A stretch of DNA of 42,427 nt from Saprospiraceae bacterium (lineage in GTDB: Bacteria; Bacteroidota; Bacteroidia; Chitinophagales; Saprospiraceae). A program made the translations under genes and the position numbers. The DNA is taken from NCBI GenBank assembly GCA_020436785.1, contig JAGQXC010000001.1, positions 1 to 42,427 on the forward strand, given 5' to 3'. Of the stretch, positions 16,057 to 24,917 are shown piece by piece (within the stretch, counting starts at the first letter, position 1; each line of letters begins with the position of its first letter). The notes beneath the pieces were generated by a model that made no database searches, had not been told where the DNA came from, and worked only from the letters and a program-made list of their open reading frames with translations.

Positions 16057-18702
16057 ATGCACAGTACCCATGCGGAACAGCAGCGGCTTTTCGCCGTCCG
16101 GCACGGAGAAGAATGGAAAAAATGGGGCCCTTACGTTAGCGACCGGCTGTGGGCTACGGTGCGGGAGGATTACAGTGAGAACAGTGCGGTGTGGGAATAC
16201 ATCAATCACGACCGGGCACGCAGTTATGCCTACCGCTGGGGCGAGGATGGCCTGGCCGGTTTCAGCAATGACCAGCAAATCCTTTGTCTGGCTCCGGTTT
16301 TCTGGAATGGCAAGGATCCCATCCTCAAAGAAAGGCTTTTTGGCCTGACCAACTGGCAGGGAAATCATGGTGAAGACGTCAAGGAATTGTATTTCCACCT
16401 CGCAGCCACTCCAACCTATTCCTATTGCAAATTCCTGTACAAATATCCGATCCAGGAATATCCTTACCAGGAACTGATCGAAAAAAATCAACGCAGCCGG
16501 ACTCAGCCGGAATTCGAAATTCTGGAAACCGGTGTTTTTAACCACCAGCGTTATTTTGACTGTTTCATTGAGTATGCGAAAGGAGGGCCGGAAGACATCC
16601 TGTTGAAAATTTCCATCCATAACCGTTCCCGCCGTGCAGCGAAATTGCACATCCTTCCCCATCTGTGGTTTCGCAATTATTGGAAACACAATCCTAAATA
16701 CAATCCGCCTAAAATTCGCTCTACAAGTAAGATGAGCCTTCAGGCGCAATCCGTCCGTGACGGCGGCTACTGGATGTACCATGAAGAAGGCTCCCAACTC
16801 TTTTGCGATAACGAAACCAACACCGAAAGGATCTTCCGGACTCCTAATGCGCACAAGTACACCAAGGATGGCATTCACGATCATGTGGTCTACGGACTGG
16901 ATACCGTTAACCCGGAATTGCGGGGGACCAAAGCCGCGGTTTGGATCAAAGCCCAGATTCCCGGCCAGAAGGTCCACACCGTGCGGATCCGCCTGAGTAA
17001 AAAAGCGCTGGAAGACCCCTGGCAGGATTTCGACACCATTTTCGCGGCACGGCAGGTGGAGATGGACCAATATTACCAGGATTTATTGCCCCCTGCCCTC
17101 ACCATCTACCGGCAGGAATTGATGCGGCAAGCCTATGCCGGATTGCTCTGGTCCAAACAATTTTATTACCTCGACGTCTTTCAATGGTTGTTTGGGGAGC
17201 CGGGAGCCAAAAAAATACCTGAACGGCATTATCTGCGCAATTTTGACTGGCAACACCTGACCAACCGCCATGTGATCTCCATGCCGGATAAATGGGAATA
17301 TCCCTGGTATGCCGCCTGGGACCTGGCCTTTCATACGGTAGCCTTCTCCAACATCGATCCCGATTTTGCCAAGGAACAACTGCTCCTGATCCTGCGAGAA
17401 TATTACATGCACCCCAATGGACAAATACCGGCTTACGAATGGAATTTCAGCGATGTCAATCCACCGGTACACTCCTGGGCGGTGTGGCAGGTGTACATGA
17501 AAGACAAGGAAAAGAACAACCATCCGGATCTGGATTTTCTGGAGCGGGCCTTCCAGAAATTACTGATCAACTTCACCTGGTGGGTCAACCAGAAGGACGT
17601 CAACGGCATCGACCTCTTTGAAGGCGGCTTTCTGGGCCTGGATAACATCGGTGTTTTTGATCGCAACCACATGCCCCCCGGGATTAAAAAGCTGCAACAA
17701 GCAGACGCCACCAGCTGGATGGCCCTCTTTGCCCTCAATATGTTGCGCATGTCGCTCGAACTGGCCCAGTACAACCCTTCCTACGAAGAGTCTGCCTGCA
17801 AGTTTTTCCGCCATTTCCTTAACATCGCCTGGGCCATGCATCACATCGGGAAAAAAGACATTTCCCTGTGGGACGATGAGGACGCCTTTTATTACGATGT
17901 GGTCCAGCTCGATAACGACACCAATGAGCGCCTGCGCGTCCGGTCACTGGTAGGAATCATCCCGTTGTTTGCCGTCGAAGTGATGCATAAACGGCTCTTC
18001 GCCAGTCTCGATGAATTCAATAGCCGGGCCATTACCATCATCCGGACCCGCCCGGACCTGGCCTCGCTGATCTCCCGCATTGAAGAAGACAACGAAGAGG
18101 GCTATTACCTATTTTCAATCATGCGGGGATTCCGGTTGGAACACCTGCTGAAACGGTTACTGGACGAAGATGAATTCCTGTCGGACTATGGCATCCGTTC
18201 TTTGTCGAAATACCACCACGAACATCCGTTTGTGTTTGAGCACCATGGCAAACACGTAATTCAGTATGAGCCCGGGGAAAGCTCCACCAATATGTTTGGT
18301 GGCAACTCCAATTGGCGTGGTCCGATCTGGCTACCTCTTAATTACCTGATCATTCAATCACTGCGCGAGTACTATACCTACTACGGGCCATCCTATATTT
18401 ATGAGTTTCCGACCGGTTCCGGCAACACCATGAATTTACGCCAGATCGCGCTGGAACTGAGCAAACGGTTGCTGCGTCTGTTTGAGCCCGATGAAACAGG
18501 CAAATACACCTACCATAACGACGATCCGGAACATCACTTTGCCACGGATCCCCATTTTAAAGGATTGCACTTGTTCTACGAATTTTTTCATGGCGATACC
18601 GGCCGGGGATTGGGAGCATCCCATCAGACCGGATGGACCGCGTTAATTACCAACATCATCCTGGAAATGGAGGAGCAGGAGGTGGAAATGGTGCAGGCTT
18701 GA
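16057..18702 (+). CDS. GH63-like glucosidase (MGH1-type)
   Basis: An 881-residue cytoplasmic glycoside hydrolase; no signal peptide is seen. The N-terminal third is a beta-sandwich domain (YINHDRARSYAYRWGEDGLA, LYFHLAATPTYSYCKFLYKY). The C-terminal part is an (alpha/alpha)6 barrel. WDLAFHTVAF carries Asp422, the likely general acid of GH63, and the loop GESSTNMFGGNSNWRGPIW, around residues 740-757, carries the second carboxylate and the W-R-G-P-I-W signature. Bacterial members act on alpha-glucosides such as mannosylglycerate or glucosylglycerate, but the substrate here is not determinable. It stands alone, divergent from the haem lipoprotein gene, with TAACTTTA (16005-16012) as a possible -7 element. 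Confidence 0.85.
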   Translation: MHSTHAEQQRLFAVRHGEEWKKWGPYVSDRLWATVREDYSENSAVWEYINHDRARSYAYRWGEDGLAGFSNDQQILCLAPVFWNGKDPILKERLFGLTNWQGNHGEDVKELYFHLAATPTYSYCKFLYKYPIQEYPYQELIEKNQRSRTQPEFEILETGVFNHQRYFDCFIEYAKGGPEDILLKISIHNRSRRAAKLHILPHLWFRNYWKHNPKYNPPKIRSTSKMSLQAQSVRDGGYWMYHEEGSQLFCDNETNTERIFRTPNAHKYTKDGIHDHVVYGLDTVNPELRGTKAAVWIKAQIPGQKVHTVRIRLSKKALEDPWQDFDTIFAARQVEMDQYYQDLLPPALTIYRQELMRQAYAGLLWSKQFYYLDVFQWLFGEPGAKKIPERHYLRNFDWQHLTNRHVISMPDKWEYPWYAAWDLAFHTVAFSNIDPDFAKEQLLLILREYYMHPNGQIPAYEWNFSDVNPPVHSWAVWQVYMKDKEKNNHPDLDFLERAFQKLLINFTWWVNQKDVNGIDLFEGGFLGLDNIGVFDRNHMPPGIKKLQQADATSWMALFALNMLRMSLELAQYNPSYEESACKFFRHFLNIAWAMHHIGKKDISLWDDEDAFYYDVVQLDNDTNERLRVRSLVGIIPLFAVEVMHKRLFASLDEFNSRAITIIRTRPDLASLISRIEEDNEEGYYLFSIMRGFRLEHLLKRLLDEDEFLSDYGIRSLSKYHHEHPFVFEHHGKHVIQYEPGESSTNMFGGNSNWRGPIWLPLNYLIIQSLREYYTYYGPSYIYEFPTGSGNTMNLRQIALELSKRLLRLFEPDETGKYTYHNDDPEHHFATDPHFKGLHLFYEFFHGDTGRGLGASHQTGWTALITNIILEMEEQEVEMVQA

Positions 18703-18755
18703 TGAATGGTTTTCGCATTTTGAAAATTTAATCGTCCTGACAGCTTAAGCCTCGC

Positions 18756-21335
18756 TTAATTCTCTTTCAGTGTATTTACCGGATTAACATAGGCAGCCCG
18801 TATGGTTTGGACACCCACAGTTAACCAGGCAATAAACAATGCAAGCACTGCCGGAAGAAGAAAATACCACCAGCGCAATTCAATATGCAGGGCAAAACGG
18901 TTTAACCAACGACCAGCTATCCAATAACTTAATGGGGTGGCTGCCAGGATGGCCACCAATACGATTTTGGTAAAATCGCCGGTCAACATGGCAATAATCT
19001 GCATTACACCCGAACCCAACACTTTGCGGATCCCAATTTCTTTCCTGCGGCGATCTGCCATAAACATGGCAAGTCCAAACAATCCCAAACAGGATATGAT
19101 AATGGCCATCCCGGCGAAATATCGCGACAATACCGACACTCTGTTTTCAGCCGCATACAGCCGCTGGAAGTCTTCATCCATGAATTTGAAATTAAATTCC
19201 AATCCAGGATAGTAAGTCTGATAGACCTCTCTCATTTTGGCAATGGCCGTTTTTTCAGCACCACTGCGTATCCTTACCGAAATTCTCGGTGCATACTTCA
19301 TGGGCGCCAGCAATAAGATGCAGGGCTTCATATCCTCGTAAAAAGATTCAAAATAAAAGTCACTGACCACCCCGACCACTTCCCTTTCTTCTCCGCCGAT
19401 CTCCAGCTTCTTCCCGACGGGGTCTTCCAGCCCCATTTGAGCAACCGCTTTTTCATTAAGGATCACTTGATCCGGCGAACCAAATGATTCAGAAAATGAA
19501 CGGCCCTCTTTGATCTTCATGTTCAGGGTTTCGATCAGCTGGTAGCTTAACCAGAACGCGGAGAAGAAGGTCTGATTATCCTCTGGCTTTCCCGCCCATT
19601 TGACGTCATTGGTACCACCAAGTTGTTTGCCCGCGGTCAGGCTTCCCCCACCAACGGACAAGACTTCGGGAATATTCTCCAATGCTCTTATCATCGCATC
19701 CCCAGGTTGATCCACGCTGAAATAGATAACATGTTCCCGGTCGTATCCAAGTTGCTTGCCGGACTGGATAAAGTCTATCTGTCTGGAAACTACGATCACG
19801 GAAACAATCAGCACCAGCGAAACTGAAAATTGGAATAGAATTAATCCTTTCCTTATCCAGAGCTCACGATTTGAGATACCCAGCTTTCCTTTCAATACCT
19901 TGATGGCTTGATGACCGGAGAGGAACAACGCAGGATAAGCACCTGCCACCAAACCGGTGATCAAGGCAACGCCCAGTAAGCCAAGAACAAGGACCTGGTT
20001 AATGTTGATCGGTAATTCTTTGCCGGTGATCTCATTAAATTTTGGGATCAGAGCAGCCACCAGCCCCGAAGCCAGCAGGAATGAAGTAATGGCAACCAGA
20101 AGGGATTCCGTCAGGTATTGCATGATAAGCTGGCTGCGTGCTGCTCCCACTACTTTTTTTATCCCAACCTCCTTCACCTTTACACCGGCTTTAGCCGTAG
20201 AAAGGTTCATAAAATTGATGCAGGCGATTGCTAAAATAAAACATCCGATGAGTACAAAAAGCCGAATGTAATCGATCCGCCCTCCGACCGCAATTCCGTT
20301 TTCAAAACGATCATATAGGTATCGTTCGGAATACCGTTGCAGTGCCAATAATGAACTAATATGGTTATCCTTGGTAGTTAAAAAGTCTCTGATTTTGCTG
20401 CGAAATTGATCGGGCCTGGTTCCGGCTTTCAGCAGAACGTAGGTCCGGGGGCTACTGTCTCCCCAACCTCCCTCCGGAGTATTGTCCAAATACCAGTCAT
20501 AACTCAATACCAGATCAAAGTGATCCGTGGCATTGACCGGAATGGATGCAAAGACGCCGGAAACAACGCATGGACCACTGACGCCTGGCGAATGCCAGTC
20601 AATTTGCCGTCCCATGGCATTAGCCGGGCTTTCAAACAAACGGATAGCCAACGATTGAGAGATGACTACTCCATTCTTTTGGGAAAGCACCTGACTTGGA
20701 TCTCCCTGCAGCAAAGGATAGGAAAAAACATGAAAATAATCGCGACTTGCGTATTTCCCTGAGGCTTTCAGGTGCTTCTCTTCCACGGCAATCACACCTT
20801 GACCGGCATTGAATGTAGCGGGAATGACTTTGGTAGCGAAACGAACTTCCGGCAAATCCACCTGAAGAGCCGTAGCGAGAGGCCCTGGCGTTGCTTCGAT
20901 CGTCTCCATTCCATTGGGACCCTGTACCGTTTGCAAAACCTGAAAAAGCTGTTGATCATTCGGTAGAAACTTGTCTACATGCAGCTCATCATTCACCCAT
21001 AACGCAATGAGAAAAACACACGTCAGGCCTGTGGTCAAGCCGACCAAATTGATCAAAAAGGTGCTTTTATTACGTAAGAACCCACGGTAGGAGATGAGCA
21101 GATGGTGTCGCAGTAAATCTCCTCGCAGTAAGCTAAAAGGCTTCATTGGCCGGATAAAATCCGGGCGGAAATGCCACAGGACCTGCCAGAAAAAAGCCCA
21201 GTTAGCCCGTTTCGGGTCGACTTCGCATTCTTGTTCGAAAATTTCGATCAGGTTGCCTTCGATCTCCTCCAGGTAGTCTGGCCGGCAGAACCATCGCAGA
21301 AATTTCAGCGCCCGTTTAGGTGGTTGTGTTCCCAT
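18756..21335 (-). CDS. FtsX/MacB-type ABC permease with N-terminal prefix domain
   Basis: An 859-residue inner-membrane permease. Residues 1-75 form a soluble prefix (LKFLRWFCRPDYLEEIEGNL, then IFEQECEVDPKRANWAFFW) that is typical of permeases encoded next to PadR regulators. Two MacB-like units follow. Each has a membrane span (LINLVGLTTGLTCVFLIALW; LILFQFSVSLVLIVSVIVVS), a periplasmic domain and an FtsX block (CINFMNLSTAKAGVKVKEVG; FGLAMFMADRRRKEIGIRKV). No ATPase is adjacent, so it must borrow one in trans. The ATG overlaps the PadR stop (TAATG), implying co-translation. Function may be mechanotransmission or lipoprotein/peptide export; the substrate is unknown. Confidence 0.88.
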   Translation of the reverse strand: MGTQPPKRALKFLRWFCRPDYLEEIEGNLIEIFEQECEVDPKRANWAFFWQVLWHFRPDFIRPMKPFSLLRGDLLRHHLLISYRGFLRNKSTFLINLVGLTTGLTCVFLIALWVNDELHVDKFLPNDQQLFQVLQTVQGPNGMETIEATPGPLATALQVDLPEVRFATKVIPATFNAGQGVIAVEEKHLKASGKYASRDYFHVFSYPLLQGDPSQVLSQKNGVVISQSLAIRLFESPANAMGRQIDWHSPGVSGPCVVSGVFASIPVNATDHFDLVLSYDWYLDNTPEGGWGDSSPRTYVLLKAGTRPDQFRSKIRDFLTTKDNHISSLLALQRYSERYLYDRFENGIAVGGRIDYIRLFVLIGCFILAIACINFMNLSTAKAGVKVKEVGIKKVVGAARSQLIMQYLTESLLVAITSFLLASGLVAALIPKFNEITGKELPININQVLVLGLLGVALITGLVAGAYPALFLSGHQAIKVLKGKLGISNRELWIRKGLILFQFSVSLVLIVSVIVVSRQIDFIQSGKQLGYDREHVIYFSVDQPGDAMIRALENIPEVLSVGGGSLTAGKQLGGTNDVKWAGKPEDNQTFFSAFWLSYQLIETLNMKIKEGRSFSESFGSPDQVILNEKAVAQMGLEDPVGKKLEIGGEEREVVGVVSDFYFESFYEDMKPCILLLAPMKYAPRISVRIRSGAEKTAIAKMREVYQTYYPGLEFNFKFMDEDFQRLYAAENRVSVLSRYFAGMAIIISCLGLFGLAMFMADRRRKEIGIRKVLGSGVMQIIAMLTGDFTKIVLVAILAATPLSYWIAGRWLNRFALHIELRWWYFLLPAVLALFIAWLTVGVQTIRAAYVNPVNTLKEN

Positions 21336-21661
21336 TAGCCGAAGGTGATTTTGGGTATTTTTTGATACATCTCGGAGCGGAGTTCGTATTGGCGATCCAG
21401 GGCAAGCTTGCCTGCTTTGGTGATCACATAGAACTTTTTTCGCCGGCCTCCGCGCTCTTGCGTGATGCCGCCGAAACGGGATTTCACCAAACCTTTTTCC
21501 AGCATACGCTTGAGGGTAACGTGAATCGCACTAATGTTCATGGATTTACCCAGATGCTCTTCGAGTGCCTCTTTGATGGAGACCCCGTAAGCCTGGTCGT
21601 GTTGAGCGGCAACCGTAAGCAGGACCATTTCTTCAAATTCACCTAGCGTGCGTGAATACAT
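21335..21661 (-). CDS. PadR-family transcriptional regulator
   Basis: A 108-residue winged-helix repressor of PadR type. LGEFEEMVLLTVAAQHDQAY is the first helix, ISAIHVTLKRMLEKGLVKSR the recognition region, and GGRRKKFYVITKAGKLAL the wing. The C-terminus is short, as in the single-domain subfamily. It overlaps the permease by a few bases and certainly shares its transcript. A long inverted repeat (21672-21723) just upstream is the likely operator, so it should repress its own operon. The inducer is unknown. Confidence 0.92.
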   Translation of the reverse strand: MYSRTLGEFEEMVLLTVAAQHDQAYGVSIKEALEEHLGKSMNISAIHVTLKRMLEKGLVKSRFGGITQERGGRRKKFYVITKAGKLALDRQYELRSEMYQKIPKITFG

Positions 21662-21671
21662 AACAATTTGA

Positions 21672-21723
21672 TTTACTTAACAATCATAAAGATAATGGAT
21701 ATGTTTCATAATTGTCAAGTAAA
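21672..21723. promoter_or_regulatory. Long inverted repeat upstream of PadR
   Basis: The outer arms TTTACTTAACAAT and ATTGTCAAGTAAA match at 12 of 13 positions. Extending inward, arms of 19 bp (21672-21690 and 21705-21723) still agree at 16. The repeat starts 11 bp upstream of the PadR ATG. Its size and position fit a dimer- or double-dimer-bound autoregulatory operator; this is inferred. Confidence 0.6.
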
Positions 21724-22003
21724 TAGGGATCTTTCCGTTAAATCATCCACCTAGATGTTGTTTCCGCCTGCTGATTGTCGAAATCCTTGGGTGATTTTAG
21801 CGTTCACCGAGGAGGCATCGAGTGTGAAGTGCTTGCTATTGAAACAGAAATGAACCGGAGTAGGAGGATTATTAAAAGAAAGGTCCTGCAATGAATGATT
21901 TTGCGCCACTAAAAACAATTGAATCCGTTCAGTGCTATTAAAATGATATATTATTTTTTCAAGGGTAAAAAATGAATTAGTGATTATTTCGGGTTGATAA
22001 CAA
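21724..22003. other. Intergenic, no gene supported
   Basis: AT-rich stretch between the PhoD-like gene and the PadR operator. A 90-codon minus-strand frame exists (21751-22023), but it overlaps the end of the PhoD gene, has no recognisable pattern and no clear initiation signal. I leave it out as a gene. Confidence 0.5.
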
Positions 22004-23356
22004 TCATTTCCATTCATCCGCACGAATCTCCCGCTCCCACTGTTTTATCCCTTCCCAATTGTAAATCGTTATCGTCATCACGCGCTCTTTTTCCGGGCCT
22101 GAAAACCGGATACTGGCAAAATTATGGTCCATCACCACCGTCCCCGGGACGCGCCACGCATTGCTCTCCCGGTCGCCCGCCGTATTCACACCGGAGGTAA
22201 ACGGTGAACAGGTCAGATCGTATAGAATATAGCCATCACTGCTGGTGTACCTGCTTAATTCGGTGTAATGCCGGTCTCCGGTCAAAAAGACAACACCCGG
22301 TATCTTTTCTTTCTGCAATTGTTCAATCAGGTACGCTTGCTCCTGTGGGTAAATCCCATAATTTTCAGCCACCGCAGCCGTACTCAGCACCATATTTCCT
22401 GTCGCCACGATTTTAAATGATGCCTCACTGGTCGCCAGGGCATCCAGCAACCACTCCAGTTGAGCTTTACCCAGCATGGTCCGATCAGTATATTTGCGAT
22501 GATCCGGCGACCGAAACCAGCGATCGTCAAGGAGGAAAAAATCGACGTCGTGAAATTGGAACATGGTGGTTATACCGCCATCCAGATCAGGGTGACCAAA
22601 GGTGGGATTCCCCCAAAATGCCTGAAATACCCGGTGGGCCAGTTCCTTGTGCACCCAACTGCGATCCGAGTCATTTGGCCCGTAATCGTGATCGTCCCAA
22701 ATGGCATATTGGTGGGTGGAAGCCAGTAATGGTTGGAGTTCCGGCAACGACCGGGTGTGGGTGTAGCGGTGCCAATAACCGGTTTCGGTAAACCAATCCG
22801 CCTCCCGCAGATAAGTATTGTCACCCAACCACAACATCATGTCGGGGTGTTGCTGGAAAATAGCCTCAAAGATCTCATAATGACTGCCGTAGGGTGTCCC
22901 CGGACGGTCGTATTCGGGTTCATTGATGTAGGCACAACTGCCGGTAACCATGGTAAAATCCGGTGGATCCCTTCGCCATTTCCAAATCGGCTGCGTTTGG
23001 AATTCAGTTGGATATCCAAGTTGCAGCGCTCTGTCATTGAGGTACACCCGGTATTGATAGGTTTTACCCGGCACGACCCGATCGGCAATCACTTTGGCGG
23101 TATTCGCTTCTTCTTCATCGGTCAGCACCGTCTGAGTGAACAGGGTATCGGGATGAGCCACCCCTTTCTCCCAATAGGCGTAATAGACTTCCGCCGGTTC
23201 GGTGGTCTGGACCCACAAGAGGACTTCTTTCATCTCGGAGTAGCCGAGCATCGGACCGGATTGCAGGAGAGAAGTCTGACCAAATGATTGTACGCCAGTG
23301 AGTGTACAGATCATCAACAGGATGTTGGAATTGGGTAATCGCACGTGCAGGAACAT
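22004..23356 (-). CDS. PhoD-like alkaline phosphatase/phosphodiesterase
   Basis: A 450-residue exported metallophosphoesterase of the PhoD family. It has a signal peptide (ILLMICTLTGVQSFG) and an N-terminal fibronectin-like domain (VLLWVQTTEPAEVYYAYWEK). The catalytic domain shows the family metal motifs in order: VTGSCAY near residue 138, MLWLGDNTYLREADW near 172, WDDHDYGPND near 220 and TGDRHYTEL near 350. The Asp, Asn and His in these would bind Ca/Fe or another dinuclear metal centre. It hydrolyses phosphate mono- or diesters in the periplasm; the true substrate is unknown. The gene stands alone, and a composite repeat lies upstream of its start. Confidence 0.92.
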   Translation of the reverse strand: MFLHVRLPNSNILLMICTLTGVQSFGQTSLLQSGPMLGYSEMKEVLLWVQTTEPAEVYYAYWEKGVAHPDTLFTQTVLTDEEEANTAKVIADRVVPGKTYQYRVYLNDRALQLGYPTEFQTQPIWKWRRDPPDFTMVTGSCAYINEPEYDRPGTPYGSHYEIFEAIFQQHPDMMLWLGDNTYLREADWFTETGYWHRYTHTRSLPELQPLLASTHQYAIWDDHDYGPNDSDRSWVHKELAHRVFQAFWGNPTFGHPDLDGGITTMFQFHDVDFFLLDDRWFRSPDHRKYTDRTMLGKAQLEWLLDALATSEASFKIVATGNMVLSTAAVAENYGIYPQEQAYLIEQLQKEKIPGVVFLTGDRHYTELSRYTSSDGYILYDLTCSPFTSGVNTAGDRESNAWRVPGTVVMDHNFASIRFSGPEKERVMTITIYNWEGIKQWEREIRADEWK

Positions 23357-23446
23357 GATGATAAGCGTTGATACCTTACAAATTTACGCATTAGCCGGTT
23401 CGAACCACCACCCTAATTTTAGGCACCAATTCCCTCACGAACATGC

Positions 23447-23754
23447 CATTCAACCTTCAACCCTGAGGCCACACCGGAAATACCAATTGCAACAAACTGA
23501 TTGTCATTCCCGCCCGAACCCGTCCGTACCGGCATGGGCAGACGACGTCAGTCGGGCAGGTCGACTGAAGGCGAAGAATGAGTCGAAACGGAGAAATCCA
23601 AATTAGATTGATTATTACTTATTAATCTATTATCAATTTTCAAATAGATCTTTCCGCTCGTCGCTTTAGGGCGACTCGGTCGAGATGAAAGTTCGTTTTT
23701 TGCATTTCCGGAGTGCATTCAACTTTCAACACTCAACACTCAACACCCAACATT
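23447..23754. repeat. Composite intergenic repeat, copy 1 (heptads plus inverted repeat)
   Basis: The left end has CAAC-type heptads (23447-23463), then CACACCGGAAAT (23470-23481). The right end has ATTTCCGGAGTG (23704-23715), the reverse complement of the left motif with one mismatch. Then come five CAAC-heptads (CAACTTT, CAACACT, CAACACT, CAACACC, CAACATT; 23720-23754) ending at the VOC stop codon. The same plan recurs at 32335-32590 with a different core. Confidence 0.8.
23502..23691. repeat. REP-like hairpin pair inside composite repeat 1
   Basis: Two diverging arms surround a short AT-rich spacer. The left arm (23502-23599) ends GAGTCGAAACGGAGAAATCC. The right arm (23646-23691) reads AGATCTTTCCGC and ends GGTCGAGATGAAAG, with an internal hairpin GTCGC-N6-GCGAC (23660-23675). 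The phrases resemble the dispersed 'GAAATGAC/AGATTTCTCCGC' intergenic repeats common in Bacteroidota genomes. It is probably a REP/BIME-like element. Confidence 0.6.
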
Positions 23755-24816
23755 TCATTTGTCCTTCACCCTTTTCCAGGCCATAGTATTGATCATCCAG
23801 TTCGGCAGGGATTTCATGGGGTTGCGTCCTTTTAGATTCATGTACCAGCCCCATTTTTCCATAATAGGTAATTTATGTGTTTCCACAAATTCGATCAGGG
23901 TCCCATCGGGATCTTCGATGTAGGCAAAATGACCGGCCGCCACACCCATATCAAAGCTGTCTGCGCTGTTGACGGTAAACGGATAGCCTTTCTCCATGCA
24001 GTCTTTCTCGAGATGCTCCATGCCAAGGATGTCAAAACACAAATGAATGTAGCCCAATTCACCCCAGATGCGACCTTCGAAGATCTTTTTGGGAGCCCGG
24101 TCCAGCGGCTGAATCAGCTCGATCTGGGTGGGGCCTAATAGCTTGGCGAAGGGTCCGGTGCGGATGGCGGAGTGGTAAAGCAATACCCGGCGGTAACGCT
24201 GGTCGCCTCCCGGCAGCTGGGCAAAATCCTCAAACACACCGGTCTTGTCGTACACGACCTGGTCGTACTCCAGGATTCCCGTATAGACTTCCAAAGCCTT
24301 ATCGATATCGCTTACCCCGATGACTGCTCCCACGACGCCGCCGGTCAGAGACTTCTGAGCTTTGTAATGGATGTCTTCATGGACAACCTCAAAAATATTC
24401 CCGTACGGATCTTTGACATAGTAATGTTTTTGGTCCTGCGGATCCGAATAGAGGGTGCCCAGGATGTTCAGCCCCCGCCGGTGATGTTCGGCAAATGCGG
24501 CCGGCACATTGCGGCATTTCAGTTTACAGATGAAAATGCCCGCATCACCCAGTTGAACATCAAAATGAGGCGGGCGGGATTCGAAACCGGTGTGCTGCCA
24601 GATCTCAAAACCACCTCCACCTTCCATATTTACCGCCAGGGCAGCATACCGCTCACAGGTCTTCCCGTCGGTGTGTGGCAGCATCAATTCCGCCACAGCA
24701 GTATCTTCAAAGACATTGATGTCCATTCCAAATTGCTCCCGGTACCACTTCCAGGCTTCCTTGGCATTGCGTACCCCAACACCAATCTGTTGAATTCCTA
24801 CGATGTGTTTTGACAT
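23755..24816 (-). CDS. Two-domain VOC-family protein (dioxygenase/glyoxalase superfamily)
   Basis: A 353-residue cytoplasmic protein with tandem vicinal-oxygen-chelate domains. Domain one is about residues 5-150 (HIVGIQQIGVGVRNAKEAW, then YYVKDPYGNIFEVVHEDI). Domain two is about residues 158-320 (GVVGAVIGVSDIDKALEVY, then LGYIHLCFDILG and YIEDPDGTLIEFVETHKL). The domain ends E-V-V-H and I-E-F-V-E provide Glu metal ligands, and the histidine of GYIHLCF is a second ligand. The first domain has Gln where many members have the opening His, so its metal site may be incomplete. The tail (GWYMNLKGRNPM to KRVKDK) is a family extension. The reaction is unknown. It is transcribed away from the CBM9/SDR pair's direction of start and may be in the same run of minus-strand genes. 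Confidence 0.8.
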   Translation of the reverse strand: MSKHIVGIQQIGVGVRNAKEAWKWYREQFGMDINVFEDTAVAELMLPHTDGKTCERYAALAVNMEGGGGFEIWQHTGFESRPPHFDVQLGDAGIFICKLKCRNVPAAFAEHHRRGLNILGTLYSDPQDQKHYYVKDPYGNIFEVVHEDIHYKAQKSLTGGVVGAVIGVSDIDKALEVYTGILEYDQVVYDKTGVFEDFAQLPGGDQRYRRVLLYHSAIRTGPFAKLLGPTQIELIQPLDRAPKKIFEGRIWGELGYIHLCFDILGMEHLEKDCMEKGYPFTVNSADSFDMGVAAGHFAYIEDPDGTLIEFVETHKLPIMEKWGWYMNLKGRNPMKSLPNWMINTMAWKRVKDK

Positions 24817-24917
24817 GCGCTCTTCCTGATGATTTTACGAATGAAGCAGGCGCTGCAATGATACTAAAAAAATAAAATTAAATCCTGAAGGCCATTGCCC
24901 GATGCCCGGACCGGACA

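Noticed and set aside
15982-17070. Long antisense frame opposite the GH63 gene
   Set aside because: It is an open frame mirrored from a real, motif-bearing gene on the other strand; its residues show no domain pattern.
18745-18759. TTAAGC-CTC-GCTTAA inverted repeat between GH63 and the permease
   Set aside because: The stem is only 6 bp, AT-rich and overlaps the permease stop; too weak to call a terminator.
21751-22023. 90-codon minus-strand frame after the PhoD gene
   Set aside because: It overlaps the PhoD end by 20 bp, lacks start signals and shows no family pattern.
23447-23754. CRISPR array as an explanation for the short CAAC repeats
   Set aside because: The unit is 7 bp, contiguous and without unique spacers; no cas genes nearby.
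24820-24917. Imperfect GC-rich hairpin between the VOC and CBM9-like genes
   Set aside because: The stem is broken by mismatches and the T-run is about 30 nt away, so it is not convincing as a terminator.
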